DNA of 64,000 nucleotides from Hydrogenophilales bacterium 28-61-23 (GCA_002281555.1 NCGJ01000009.1:44267-108266), one strand, 5' to 3'. Counted from the first letter of the stretch, positions 54,400 through 63,911 are shown. The notes: generated by a model from the letters alone, not told the origin. Numbers and translations: made by a program.

Positions 54400-56621
54400 A
54401 CTCCACTTCGCCCATGCGCCAATTGGTTGATCTCGCCGAAATTTCCGGCATCGTTGCCGAATACCACGACATCTGGGGCAACCCCCATGCCGCCTCCGAT
54501 GCCACCCGTCGCGGACTGTTGCAGGCGATGGGCATCGCCTGCGCGAGCGAAAACGAAATCGCGGCCTCGCTGCAAAACTGGCGCATGCGGCACTGGAAAC
54601 GGCGCATGGCCCCGGTGCGGGTCGTGCCGATCGACCGCCCGCCGCGCATCCGGCTGCATCTGCGACAAGATGAAATGGGACAAGGTCTGAGTTGGACGCT
54701 GAAGCTGGAAAGCGGCGCAAACCAAACCGGCGCGTTCAACCCGGCCGACCTGCCGCTGCTGGAATCGAGCGAAATCGAAGGCATCCAGTGGCATGCGCTC
54801 GGCCTCGACCTGCCGGCCATCGAAACCGCCGGCTACCACCGCTTGCGGATCGACGGCCTGGATGGCGATAACAGCGAACTCAGCCTGATCGCGCACCCGC
54901 CGCGTTGCCATCAACCGCTGCGCCAAGATCAGCGCGTCTGGGGCCTGTCGGTACAGCTTTACGGCGTGCGCTCCGCCCGCAACTGGGGCATGGGCGATTT
55001 CACCGATCTGCGCGATCTGGCGCTATGGGCCGCTCAAGCCGGCGCCGGTCTGATCGGCGTCAATCCGCTGCATGCGCTGTTTCCGCACAACCCGCTGCAT
55101 GCCAGTCCATACAGCCCATCCAGCCGGGAATTCCTGAATACGCTCTATATCGATGTCCAGGCCGTGCCGGATTACGCCGAGTGCGCCGGCACGCAGGTGA
55201 TTGTGGAAACCGCCGATTTTCAGGCCCGCCTGCACGCCTTGCGCGACGCCGAATTGGTCGATTACCTGAGCATCGCCAAACTCAAGGCCACGATACTCGA
55301 ACGCCTGTATCGACACTTCCAAAAAGCGCACCTGGACGCAAACAGCGAACGAGCCGGCCACTTCCGCGCCTTCCTGGCACAAGGCGGCGATGCCTTGTGG
55401 CGCTTCGCGCTCTACCAGGCCTTGCAGGAATACCTCTACGCACAGGACACCGGCAACTGGGGCTGGCCGGTCTGGCCGTGGGAATATCGCGATCCGGCAT
55501 CGCCCGCCGTGGCGGCCTTTGTCGGCGAGCATCAAGCGCGCATCGAATATTTTCAGTACCTGCAATGGCTGGCCGCCGAACAACTCGACGCGGCGGGCGC
55601 GGCGGCGCACAGCATGCCCATCGGCTTGTATCAAGACCTCGCCGTCGGCGTCGACCTTGGCGGCGCGGACACCTGGTCCAACCAATCGCTCTATGCCATC
55701 GGCGCGCGCATCGGCTGCCCGCCGGACGACTTCAGCCTGCTCGGCCAGGACTGGGGCCTGCCGCCATGGATACCGGAACGTCTGCGCGAACAGGCCTACG
55801 CGCCGTTCATCGCCATACTGCGCGCCAACATGCGCGGCGCCGGCGCGTTGCGGCTCGATCACGTCATGGGCCTGATGCGGCTGTACTGGGCGCCGCCGGG
55901 AGAAGACGCGCGCAGCGGCGCTTATCTGAACTATCCGCTGGACGATCTGCTCGGCATCCTGGCGCTGGAAAGCCAGCGCAACCAATGCCTGATCGTCGGC
56001 GAAGACCTCGGCACCGTGCCGGACGCGGTGCGTGGCTCCCTGCACGACCTGGGCGTGTATTCCTACCGTTTGTTCTATTTCGAACGCAACTACGGCCAGG
56101 AAAACCATGGCGCGTTCAAATTGCCGCGCGAATACCCCGCGCAGGCCCTGGTCGCCGGCAGCACGCACGATCTGCCGACGCTGGCCGGTTACTGGCAAAG
56201 CGCGGATATCGAGTTGCGCACCACTCTGGGCCTCTACCCCAGCGAAGAACAGCGCAACCAGCAGATTCGGGAACGCGCGCAAGACCGGGCACGCCTGCTC
56301 GCCGCTCTGGCCAACGAAGGATTGTTGCCGGAGGGAATGTCGCAAGATCCGGCCAATGTGCCGGAAATGACGCACGCCCTGCAGTGCGCTATTCAGCACT
56401 ACCTAGCGCGCACACCGTCACAACTGTGCATGCTGCAAGCCGAGGATTTGCTCGGCCAGACCGAACAAGCCAACCTGCCCGGCACGGTCGAGCAACACCC
56501 CAACTGGCAAAGAAAACTCAGGCTGGACATCGAGGCCTGGACGGACGATAAAGCCATCAAGGCGATGGCCGACGCGTTGAGCGCGGAACGCGCGCCCAAA
56601 CCAGACCCGATGCAGACCTAA
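54396..56621 (+). CDS. malQ: 4-alpha-glucanotransferase (amylomaltase)
   Basis: 741 residues, GH77. N-terminal ~150 residues form an all-beta domain ([19 protein letters not shown]). Catalytic core: [40 protein letters not shown], nucleophile Asp in [14 protein letters not shown], acid/base Glu in [26 protein letters not shown]. Works with GlgX on released oligosaccharides. hoxF starts 30 bases downstream with its own AAGGAG. Confidence 0.95.
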
Positions 56622-56651
56622 ACCGCGCCGCCCCCGGCAAGGAGTCCAAGC

Positions 56652-58457
56652 ATGCCGCAATCGAAGCTGTCGCCTATCGAACTGGAACGCATCCTGGCCC
56701 GGCATGCCCACGATCCGACGCGCTTGTTGCAAATCCTGCGCGAAATCCAGGAAGACCTGGGCTGGATTGCGCCGGAAATCATCGATTCCCTGGCCGAACA
56801 TTTGCACTTGCCGCGCGCCCGTATCGAAGGCGTCATTGGCTTTTACAGTTTTCTGCATACGCAACCGGTCGGCCAGTACCGGCTGCTGTTTTCCGACAAC
56901 ATCACCGACCGCATGCTGGGCAACCAGGATCTGCTCGCCTATCTGTGCAACAAACTATGGGTCGAGCGCGGCCAGGTTTCCGCGGACGGACTGGTTTCGG
57001 TCGATGCCACCTCCTGCACCGGCCTGTGCGACCAGGGCCCGGCCCTGCTGGCGAACGGATGGGCGATACCGCGCCTGACGCGTGAGCGGCTCGACCAGAT
57101 CGCCGAACTGGTGCTGAGCAAACTGCCGGTGCCACAGTGGCCGCGCGAGTTGTTCGCCATCGACGACAACATCCGCCGCGCCGACATCCTGCTCGCCAAC
57201 ACGCCGCAACCGGGCGCGGCGTTGCGCGCCGCCATGCAACGCGGCGACGGGCTGGCAGCGCTGGAGGAAATCAAGCAATCCAACTTGCGCGGACGCGGTG
57301 GCGCCGGTTTCACCACCGGCCTGAAATGGGAAGCCTGCCGCAACGCCACCGCCGAGCCGCGTTACGTCGTCTGCAACGCCGACGAAGGCGAGCCGGGCAC
57401 CTTCAAGGATCGCGTCCTGCTGTCCAGCCAGGCCGACCTGCTGTTCGAGGGCATGACGATTTGCGCTTACGCGATCGATGCCCGGCACGGTTTCCTCTAT
57501 CTGCGCGGCGAATACCGCTACCTGCTGGAACCGCTCAACGCCGTGCTGGAACGCCGCCGCGCCGCCAATCTGCTCGGCGCCGACATTCTGGGTCGGACCG
57601 GTTTCGATTTCGACATCGAGATCCACGTCGGCGCCGGCGCTTACGTCTGCGGCGAGGAATCGGCGCTGATCGAATCGCTCGAAGGCAACCGCGGCATTCC
57701 GCGCAACCGGCCGCCCTACCCGGTCACGCACGGCTATCTGCAGAAACCGACCACGGTCAACAACGTCGAGACCTTCTGCGCCGCCGCGCTGGTCGCGCTG
57801 AATGGCGGCGCTTGGTATCGCGCCATAGGCACGGCGAAATCCGCCGGCACGAAAATCCTTTCGGTGTCCGGCGACTGCGCCCGGCCCGGCATTTACGAAT
57901 ACCCGTTCGGCGTCACGGTGCGCCAAGTGCTGGAAGATTGCGGCGCTGAAAATACGCTGGCGGTGCAAATCAGCGGCCCGTCCGGCGTCTGCATCGCCGC
58001 CGACGAGTTCGGCCGCCGCATCGCCTTCGAGGATCTCGCCACCGCCGGCGCATTCATGGTGTTCGACACTAGCCGCGACATGTTCGAGGTGGCGCGCAAT
58101 TTCGCCCATTTCTTCGCCCATGAAAGCTGCGGTTTCTGCACGCCGTGCCGGGTCGGCACCGCGATGCTGAAGGCGACGATGGACAAGATCGCCGCCGGCC
58201 ACGGCACGCAATACGACTTGCGCGAAATCGACAAGCTCAACCGCATCCTGCACCAGTCGGCCCATTGCGGCCTCGGCCACACCGCCTGCAACCCAACGCT
58301 GGACACGCTGAAACGCTTCCGCCCAACCTACGAACGCCGTCTTAAATCGCTCGATTTCGAACCGGCTTTCGACCTCGACGGCGCGCTCGCGGAAGCGCGC
58401 CGCATGACCGGCCGCGACGATGCCGGCGCACACCTGAGCACGGAGGGCAAGTCATGA
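56652..58457 (+). CDS. hoxF: NAD-reducing hydrogenase diaphorase subunit HoxF (NuoE-NuoF fusion)
   Basis: 601 residues. Residues 1-~170 are NuoE-like (VIGFYSFLHTQPVG, CTGLCDQGP); only the second Cys pair is obvious. The rest is NuoF-like: NAD/FMN site RGRGGAGFTTGLKW and CNADEGEPGTFKDR, GAGAYVCGEESALIES, and the 4Fe-4S site ESCGFCTPCRVG with C further on in HCGLGHTAC. With HoxU it moves electrons from HoxYH to NAD+. Overlaps hoxU by four bases. AAGGAG eight bases before ATG 56652. Confidence 0.96.
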   Translation: MPQSKLSPIELERILARHAHDPTRLLQILREIQEDLGWIAPEIIDSLAEHLHLPRARIEGVIGFYSFLHTQPVGQYRLLFSDNITDRMLGNQDLLAYLCNKLWVERGQVSADGLVSVDATSCTGLCDQGPALLANGWAIPRLTRERLDQIAELVLSKLPVPQWPRELFAIDDNIRRADILLANTPQPGAALRAAMQRGDGLAALEEIKQSNLRGRGGAGFTTGLKWEACRNATAEPRYVVCNADEGEPGTFKDRVLLSSQADLLFEGMTICAYAIDARHGFLYLRGEYRYLLEPLNAVLERRRAANLLGADILGRTGFDFDIEIHVGAGAYVCGEESALIESLEGNRGIPRNRPPYPVTHGYLQKPTTVNNVETFCAAALVALNGGAWYRAIGTAKSAGTKILSVSGDCARPGIYEYPFGVTVRQVLEDCGAENTLAVQISGPSGVCIAADEFGRRIAFEDLATAGAFMVFDTSRDMFEVARNFAHFFAHESCGFCTPCRVGTAMLKATMDKIAAGHGTQYDLREIDKLNRILHQSAHCGLGHTACNPTLDTLKRFRPTYERRLKSLDFEPAFDLDGALAEARRMTGRDDAGAHLSTEGKS

Positions 58458-59212
58458 GCGAAAGCTTCCAACTCGACGGGGAAGACATCCCCTACACGCC
58501 CGGGCAGACCGTGCTGCAAGCCGCGCTCAGCGCCGGCCGTTACATCCCGCACCTGTGCTACCACCCGGAATTCAAGCCGCATGGCAGTTGCAAGGTCTGC
58601 ACGGTCAAGATCGCAAGCGGAAAAAGCCAAAGAACCGCCGCGTCCTGCACGCTGCCGGCGCAACCCGGGCTGGAGATCGAGAGCGACAGCGACGAAATGA
58701 ACGAATTACGCCGCACGCTGGTGCAAATGCTGTTCGCCGAGGGCAACCACTTCTGCCCCTCATGCGAGAAAAGCGGCAACTGCGCATTGCAGGCGCTGGG
58801 TTCCGATCTGGGCGTGATGACCGCCGGCTTCCGCCATTTCTACCCGGACCGGCCGGTGGATGCCTCGCATCCGGACATCCTGCTCGACTTCAACCGCTGC
58901 ATCCTGTGCGAACTGTGCGTGCGCGCCTCCTGCGAAGTCGATGAAAAATGCGTCTTCGCGCTGTCCGGACGCGGCATCACCAAGCATCTGGTGGTCAACG
59001 CCGCCTCCGGCCAGTTGGCGGATACCGACATCGCGCTGATCGACAAGGCGATGCAGGTCTGCCCGGTCGGCGTGATCCTGACAAAACGTGTCGGCTTCGC
59101 CGAACCCATCGGCGAACGCCGCTACGACCAGCGCCCGATCAGCGCCCAGGCGCTGGACGACGCGCCGCGCGCCGCCACCGGCAAGGGCCGTTGCACGTCC
59201 TGCGAGGAGTAA
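58454..59212 (+). CDS. hoxU: NAD-reducing hydrogenase diaphorase subunit HoxU
   Basis: 252 residues, NuoG-N-terminus-like electron-transfer subunit. [2Fe-2S] ligands in LCYHPEFKPHGSCKVC...SC; His-cluster region NHFCPSCEKSGNC; [4Fe-4S] ligands in CILCELCVRASC...CPVG. C-terminus CTSCEE adds two Cys outside known sites. hoxY starts five bases after the stop. Confidence 0.96.
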   Translation: MSESFQLDGEDIPYTPGQTVLQAALSAGRYIPHLCYHPEFKPHGSCKVCTVKIASGKSQRTAASCTLPAQPGLEIESDSDEMNELRRTLVQMLFAEGNHFCPSCEKSGNCALQALGSDLGVMTAGFRHFYPDRPVDASHPDILLDFNRCILCELCVRASCEVDEKCVFALSGRGITKHLVVNAASGQLADTDIALIDKAMQVCPVGVILTKRVGFAEPIGERRYDQRPISAQALDDAPRAATGKGRCTSCEE

Positions 59213-59217
59213 AGGCC

Positions 59218-59769
59218 ATGCCCGCCCCTGAACAGAAAAAAATCCGCATCGCCACCACCTCGCTGGCCGGCTGCTTCGGCTGCCACATGTCGCTGCTGGA
59301 CATCGACGAACGCCTGTTCGCGCTGCTCGAACAGGTCGAGTTCGACCGCTCGCCGCTGACAGACATCAAGCACTGCGGCCCGTGCGACATCGGCCTGGTC
59401 GAGGGCGGCATCTGCAACGCGGAAAACGTGCATGTGCTGCGCGAATTCCGCAACAACTGCAAGATTCTGGTCGCCGTCGGCGCCTGCGCCGTCACCGGCG
59501 GCCTGCCGGCGCAACGCAACCACCTGAGTCTGGCCGATTGCCTGCAAGAGGTCTACGTCACCGAAATCAGCCTGCACAACGGCATGATCCCGAACGACCC
59601 GGAACTGCCGCTACCGCTCGATAAAGTGCATCCGCTGCACGAAGTGGTGAAGGTGGATTACTTCATCCCCGGCTGCCCGCCCTCGGCCGACACGCTGTGG
59701 AAATTCCTCACCGACCTGCTCACCGGGCGCACGCCCAAGCTGGGCGCGGATTTGATTCGTTATGACTGA
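59218..59769 (+). CDS. hoxY: NAD-reducing hydrogenase small subunit HoxY
   Basis: 183 residues, the short form with one proximal [4Fe-4S] cluster. Ligands in LAGCFGCHMS (C19, C22), VGACAVTGG and PGCPPSAD. No Tat signal, so the enzyme is cytoplasmic. GAGGAGTAAAGG precedes ATG 59218. Forms the hydrogenase module with HoxH, which is separated from it here by a toxin-antitoxin pair. Confidence 0.96.
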   Translation: MPAPEQKKIRIATTSLAGCFGCHMSLLDIDERLFALLEQVEFDRSPLTDIKHCGPCDIGLVEGGICNAENVHVLREFRNNCKILVAVGACAVTGGLPAQRNHLSLADCLQEVYVTEISLHNGMIPNDPELPLPLDKVHPLHEVVKVDYFIPGCPPSADTLWKFLTDLLTGRTPKLGADLIRYD

Positions 59770-59800
59770 CCCCCTTCAAACAGGCATAAAATCGGAATAT

Positions 59801-59811
59801 CTGAATTTCAG
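59801..59811. promoter_or_regulatory. Palindrome upstream of the antitoxin gene
   Basis: CTGAATTTCAG is a perfect 11-base palindrome, 18 bases before the antitoxin ATG in the 60-base hoxY-vapB gap. AbrB-type antitoxins bind such sites to repress their own operon; this role is inferred. GGAG (59817-59820) follows as a binding site. Confidence 0.5.
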
Positions 59812-59829
59812 TAATACGGAGAATACGAA

Positions 59830-60078
59830 ATGCCGGAAACCCTGCTTGTTTCAAATCGCGGCCAGATCACGCTGCCAGCCAGCATGCGTAAACACTTGGG
59901 CATCGAACCGGGCGCGGCACTGATCATCGAGGAGTGCTGCGGAACACTCACGCTGAAGCCAGCCGCCGTGCTCGAAATAGAACACTACAGCGACGACCAG
60001 ATCGCCCGCTGGGATAGCGAGGACACGCTGGATGCCGACGAGAGAAAACGCATTCTGGACAAGTTGCAGCGCAAGTAA
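59830..60078 (+). CDS. vapB: AbrB/MazE-type antitoxin (VapB-like)
   Basis: 82 residues. N-terminal swapped-hairpin DNA-binding domain: LLVSNRGQITLPASMRKHLG, IEPGAALIIEE. The C-terminal half (EHYSDDQIARWDSEDTLDAD) would wrap the toxin. Stop and toxin start share one base (TAATG). It sits between hoxY and hoxH on the same strand. Confidence 0.9.
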   Translation: MPETLLVSNRGQITLPASMRKHLGIEPGAALIIEECCGTLTLKPAAVLEIEHYSDDQIARWDSEDTLDADERKRILDKLQRK

Positions 60079-60482
60079 TGCGCCTCTTTCTGGACGCCAA
60101 CATCCTGTTCACGGCAGCGCACAACGCCGAGGGCAAGGCCAGCCTGGTCATGGAACTCGGTCAGGCCGGGTTATGGCAGTTGGTCAGCAGCGCCTATGCG
60201 GTGGAAGAAGCGCGCCGCAACATCGCCCGCAAATATCCGGATCGCTTGCAGCGGCTGCAAACACTGACGCAGGACTTGGCGCTGGCGCACGCCGACGCAG
60301 AAGTACGCTGCCCGCAACCGTTGCCGGAGAAAGATTGCCCGATTTATCGCGCCGCCCACGCCTGCAAGGCCGACATTCTGCTCACCGGCGACATACGCGA
60401 TTTTGGTTTTTTGATGTACGACCGTACAAAGGCCGATGGCTTGCTGATCCAGACGGTCGCCGATTTTCTTGCCGGTTTATGA
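60078..60482 (+). CDS. vapC: PIN-domain toxin (VapC-like ribonuclease)
   Basis: 134 residues. PIN fold with acidic sites D6 (FLDANIL), Glu in AVEEARRN and Asp in ILLTGDIRDFG. Expected to cut tRNA or rRNA unless held by the antitoxin. Ends 10 bases before hoxH, whose GAGGA binding site follows. No frameshift or truncation is visible, so the pair may be active. Confidence 0.9.
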   Translation: MRLFLDANILFTAAHNAEGKASLVMELGQAGLWQLVSSAYAVEEARRNIARKYPDRLQRLQTLTQDLALAHADAEVRCPQPLPEKDCPIYRAAHACKADILLTGDIRDFGFLMYDRTKADGLLIQTVADFLAGL

Positions 60483-60492
60483 GGACCACGCC

Positions 60493-62010
60493 ATGAGCCA
60501 AACAGCCTTATCAAACAACCTCGAAACCGCCGCCCATCCCGAAACCCTGCGCCGCGTCGCCATCGATCCGATCTCGCGCGTCGAGGGACACGGCAAAGTC
60601 ACGCTGCTGCTCGACGAGGACGACCACGTCCAGCAAGTGCGTCTGCACATCGTCGAATTTCGCGGCTTCGAGAAATTCATCCAGGGCCGGCCGTATTGGG
60701 AAGTGCCGGTCATGGTGCAGCGCCTGTGCGGCATCTGCCCGGTGTCGCATCACCTGGCCGCGAGCAAGGCGCTCGACCAGATCGTCGGCGCGCACACACT
60801 GACGCCGACCGCCGACAAACTGCGCCGGCTCATGCATTACGGCCAGATCCTGCAATCGCACGCGCTGCACTTCTTCCATCTCTCGTCGCCCGACCTGCTG
60901 TTCGGCTTCGGCTCCGAAATGGCGCAACGCAACATCGTCGGCATCGCCGCCGCCTACCCGGAAGTCGCGCGCCAGGGCGTGCTGTTGCGCAAATTCGGCC
61001 AGGAAGTCATCCGCCACACCGCCGGCAAGCGCATCCACGGCACCGGCTCGGTGCCGGGCGGCGTCAACAAGAACCTGAGCATCGCCGAGCGCGACGAACT
61101 GCTCAAAGACATCTACCAGATGATCGGCTGGGCGCGCGGCGCGGTGCATCTGGCGCGGCAACTGTTCGAACAGAATCTGGCCGAATTCAACGCCTTCGGC
61201 CGCTTCAACGCCCACACCCTGAGCCTGATCCGCGCAGACGGCGCGATGGACCTGTACCACGGCGGCCTGCGCGCGCGGCACATGGACGGCAGCACACTGT
61301 TCGACCACGTCAACTATTGCCACTATTGGGAACAGATCAGCGAGGAAGTGAAACCCTGGTCGTACATGAAATTCCCCTTCTTGAAGTCGCTCGGCCCGGA
61401 AACCGGCTGGTACCGCGTCGGCCCGCTGGCGCGGGTGACGCAGTGCGATTTCATCCCGACGCCGCTGGCCGACAAGGAACGCCAGGATTTCCTCGCCTTC
61501 GATGCCGGCAACACGGCCGGCGCCACGCTCGGCTACCACTGGGCGCGCATGATCGAAATGCTGCACGCCGCCGAAGCGATCAAGGAACTGCTGCACGATG
61601 CCGATCTGCAGGGCGACGAACTGGTAGTCGCGGCGGCAGATCGGGGCGAACGCCAGGAACGCGGCGTCGGCATGATCGAAGCGCCGCGCGGCACGCTGAT
61701 CCACCACTACCGCGTCGACGAACACGACCAGGTCATCCGCGCCAACCTGATCGTCTCCACCACACACAACAACCAAGCCATGAACGAAGCCGTGCGTCAG
61801 GTCGCGCGGCAATACCTGGACGGCCGCAAGCTGACCGAAGGCCTGCTCAACCACATCGAAGTCGCCGTGCGCTGCTTCGACCCGTGCCTGTCCTGCGCCA
61901 CCCACGCGCTCGGCAAGATGCCGCTGCAAGTCGAACTGCTCGACGCCGAAGGCAAGGAAATAGACCGCCTGGTGCGCGGCGTTTGCGACACTGAACCAAG
62001 CTGCTGTTGA
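60493..62010 (+). CDS. hoxH: NAD-reducing hydrogenase large subunit HoxH
   Basis: 505 residues. NiFe site ligands: L1 RLCGICPVSHH (C79, C82) and L2 DPCLSCATH (C465, C468). RVEGHGKVTLLLDE is the N-terminal signature. The 34 residues after H471 would be removed by a protease after nickel insertion; this tail ends CDTEPSCC, with three Cys. ATG 60493 with GAGGA upstream. Stop overlaps hoxW start. Confidence 0.97.
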   Translation: MSQTALSNNLETAAHPETLRRVAIDPISRVEGHGKVTLLLDEDDHVQQVRLHIVEFRGFEKFIQGRPYWEVPVMVQRLCGICPVSHHLAASKALDQIVGAHTLTPTADKLRRLMHYGQILQSHALHFFHLSSPDLLFGFGSEMAQRNIVGIAAAYPEVARQGVLLRKFGQEVIRHTAGKRIHGTGSVPGGVNKNLSIAERDELLKDIYQMIGWARGAVHLARQLFEQNLAEFNAFGRFNAHTLSLIRADGAMDLYHGGLRARHMDGSTLFDHVNYCHYWEQISEEVKPWSYMKFPFLKSLGPETGWYRVGPLARVTQCDFIPTPLADKERQDFLAFDAGNTAGATLGYHWARMIEMLHAAEAIKELLHDADLQGDELVVAAADRGERQERGVGMIEAPRGTLIHHYRVDEHDQVIRANLIVSTTHNNQAMNEAVRQVARQYLDGRKLTEGLLNHIEVAVRCFDPCLSCATHALGKMPLQVELLDAEGKEIDRLVRGVCDTEPSCC

Positions 62011-62474
62011 GCGAACCGCTCCCCATCCTGGTCATCGGCATCGGCAACCCCAGCCGGGGCGACGACGCGCTCGGCCCCTTGCTGATCGAACGCCTGGAAG
62101 CGCTGCAATTGGCTGACACATTGCCCGATGTGGAACTGCTTACCGACTTCCAGCTACAGGTCGAATTCGCGCTCGACCTGCAAGGCCGGCAACAAGTCAT
62201 CTTCATCGACGCCAGCCTGAACGCCGCCACGCCCTTCCAGTTCTCACCCATCGCCGCCGTCGAAGACAGCAGCTACAGCAGCCACGCCCTGTCACCCAGC
62301 GCTGTGCTGCATGCCTATCGGAAATTGTTCGGCGAACCGCCGCCGGCATTTGTGCTGGCGATACGCGGCGAGGCGTTCGAACTGGGCGAAGGACTGAGCG
62401 AAGCCGCGACGAACAATTTAGAAGCCGCGCTCGGATGGTTGCGCAAGCGGCTTATGGAGACGGTTGCGGATTGA
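62007..62474 (+). CDS. hoxW: Hydrogenase maturation protease
   Basis: 155 residues, M52 family; removes the HoxH C-terminal tail. N-terminal GIGNPSRGDDALGPLLIERL with the Ni-sensing acidic residues; second Asp in DASLNAA and His in SSHALSPSAVL. TTG 62007 overlaps the hoxH TGA, and no ATG is near, so TTG is likely real. Last hox gene; no hyp genes follow. Confidence 0.92.
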   Translation: MSEPLPILVIGIGNPSRGDDALGPLLIERLEALQLADTLPDVELLTDFQLQVEFALDLQGRQQVIFIDASLNAATPFQFSPIAAVEDSSYSSHALSPSAVLHAYRKLFGEPPPAFVLAIRGEAFELGEGLSEAATNNLEAALGWLRKRLMETVAD

Positions 62475-62591
62475 TCGGCCCATGAATCGACTTTCGATTT
62501 TCCCATTTCGTTCGGATAGCGCATCCTGCGGAAAAAGAGGTATCGTTTCGGCGCGCTGCGCAAACCGTCCATTCAGTGCGAAGTGCTGTGC

Positions 62592-62746
62592 ATGAATACG
62601 ACACCTCAACAGGTCGTGCAGTTGAAAATCGAGAAGAAGAATCCGAAGCAGGCGAGGTCAAGCTGTCTCCCGATGTTATTGGACATTTGCGTCAGTTAAA
62701 TCAATTGGTTGAGAACATGTGCCAGGTTATCGGGCACGTCGAATAA
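62592..62746 (+). pseudogene. Small, possibly frameshifted ORF of a cassette-like segment
   Basis: ATG 62592 starts MNTTPQQVVQLKIEKKNPKQ; near codon 21 another frame takes over as GEVKLSPDVIGHLRQLNQ and ends VIGHVE with TAA at 62744-62746. Joined, they make ~51 residues of consistent composition. Either a one-base shift broke a small gene or a GTG-started protein uses the second frame only. The rest of 62475-62804 shows no other gene. Confidence 0.35.
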
Positions 62747-62787
62747 CATTTTACGGCCCCGTTTGGGGGCGAATAACAACGTTGGGC
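62741..62787 (+). other. Possible short attC-like site
   Basis: The right core GTTGGGC (62781-62787) fits GTTRRRY. To its left GGCCCC...GGGGGC can form a stem, and AAC occurs in GAATAAC (62741-62747), which carries the stop codon of the preceding frame, as often in gene cassettes. The left core does not match RYYYAAC well. Confidence 0.4.
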
Positions 62788-62804
62788 AAACATAAAGTAG
62801 CGCC

Positions 62805-63839
62805 ATGAATGAAAGTAGCAACCAAATAGTTGCACTTATCAAGGTTGCAATGGGTAACCCGTTGCAGGCAGCCTCTATGATTCGTGATCAGAATGTTCGG
62901 TCTGGATTCGTTCCCGACGAAGAAATTGATCTCTATGTCGAATTAGCAGATCTAGTTATTAAAGAATCCCCCCAGTTCGCTTGTGGTGCGTACATCTGGT
63001 ATTTGGTTCACTTTCGCATGTCCAAAGTTGATAACCATGATAAAGCTGAGCGATCTGCTGATTTGGCATATGAACTTATTACCGCTAATCGCTCGTTTGG
63101 AGATCAATCACTTGGAGGGTGGAGCGTAACGTTGGCGCGAAATGCCTTTCCCAAAGCTTATTGGTGGAACAAGTTTCTTTCGGACTTTTTCGAGTACGCA
63201 AAGAATGCTGTCTTTGATGATCGAATTGCCATGAATGAGGGACGACGTGGGCACTGGTTCGCAATTGTTGCGCTTAACGCAAACGATCAACCTGACTTAG
63301 AGGAGCAAGCCACTCGTTCGTTTATAGACTGGGCGGAATCGAAATTGTGTGCGGGCTCCGATTCGACGGACATCGGGTGGCATCTACAATACCTTACTGA
63401 GTCGGCAGCTTCATCCTCCTGCGAATTGACGTATAAGTGCGGGATTAATCTAGACAAAGATCAACGCCGCTCACCATTGACAGACATAGCCGACGCCATC
63501 TTCTGGAAATATGTGGAGTTGTTCGATAACAAAGACTGCAAACAGTTTCTGTCGACAATGTTCTACGGTTTATCTAGTGGATCAATAAACGTCTTCGTGA
63601 AATCAAGGGTAAAGTTAATCGCAAGTTTTGATTGGGTGTCTTCGGATTGCTTCGTGCAAGCGGAAAATCTACTCGGAACACTGTATTCAATGTCTTATAC
63701 AACCTACTCGTATCCGGGGCGCCAAGATGCCATTAAGGGCATCTATTCGAAATGGAAAGATTTTCTCGATAAGTTTGATCCGGGCGGTAAAGAGCGGCGG
63801 GCCAAGCAAATATCAGAAATACGAGTGGGGCCGTGGTGA
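62805..63839 (+). CDS. Unrecognised cassette-borne protein
   Basis: 344 residues with no match I recognise. No signal peptide or clear membrane helix; rich in Trp, Tyr, Phe and Ser (WSVTLARNAF, AYWWNKFLSDFFEY, IGWHLQYLTE). Codon use and base composition are visibly AT-richer than the rest of the window, which suggests recent transfer. No binding site is evident before ATG 62805. Stop TGA lies four bases before the attC-like left core, as usual for integron cassettes. Confidence 0.8.
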   Translation: MNESSNQIVALIKVAMGNPLQAASMIRDQNVRSGFVPDEEIDLYVELADLVIKESPQFACGAYIWYLVHFRMSKVDNHDKAERSADLAYELITANRSFGDQSLGGWSVTLARNAFPKAYWWNKFLSDFFEYAKNAVFDDRIAMNEGRRGHWFAIVALNANDQPDLEEQATRSFIDWAESKLCAGSDSTDIGWHLQYLTESAASSSCELTYKCGINLDKDQRRSPLTDIADAIFWKYVELFDNKDCKQFLSTMFYGLSSGSINVFVKSRVKLIASFDWVSSDCFVQAENLLGTLYSMSYTTYSYPGRQDAIKGIYSKWKDFLDKFDPGGKERRAKQISEIRVGPW

Positions 63840-63842
63840 TAT

Positions 63843-63911
63843 GCCCAACCCATCAATCCACCGGACCTGCGCGAAAAGCCGCGCAGGTCCGGTGATCTCA
63901 GACGTTGAGGC
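63843..63911 (+). other. attC-like recombination site
   Basis: Left core GCCCAAC (63843-63849, RYYYAAC), a perfect 15-base stem CACCGGACCTGCGCG / CGCGCAGGTCCGGTG around AAAAGC, then CTCAGACGTTGAGGC. The last part resembles the CTCAGACGTTRGGC end of chromosomal-integron attC sites, but the right core GTTGAGG(C) has one extra A compared with GTTGGGC. About 69 bases, oriented like the gene before it. Confidence 0.65.

Noticed and set aside
62741..62780. Direct repeat CGAATAACA (twice, 22 bases between) as a recombination site
   Set aside because: attC sites are palindromic, not direct repeats; only the GTTGGGC core and small stem were kept as weak support.
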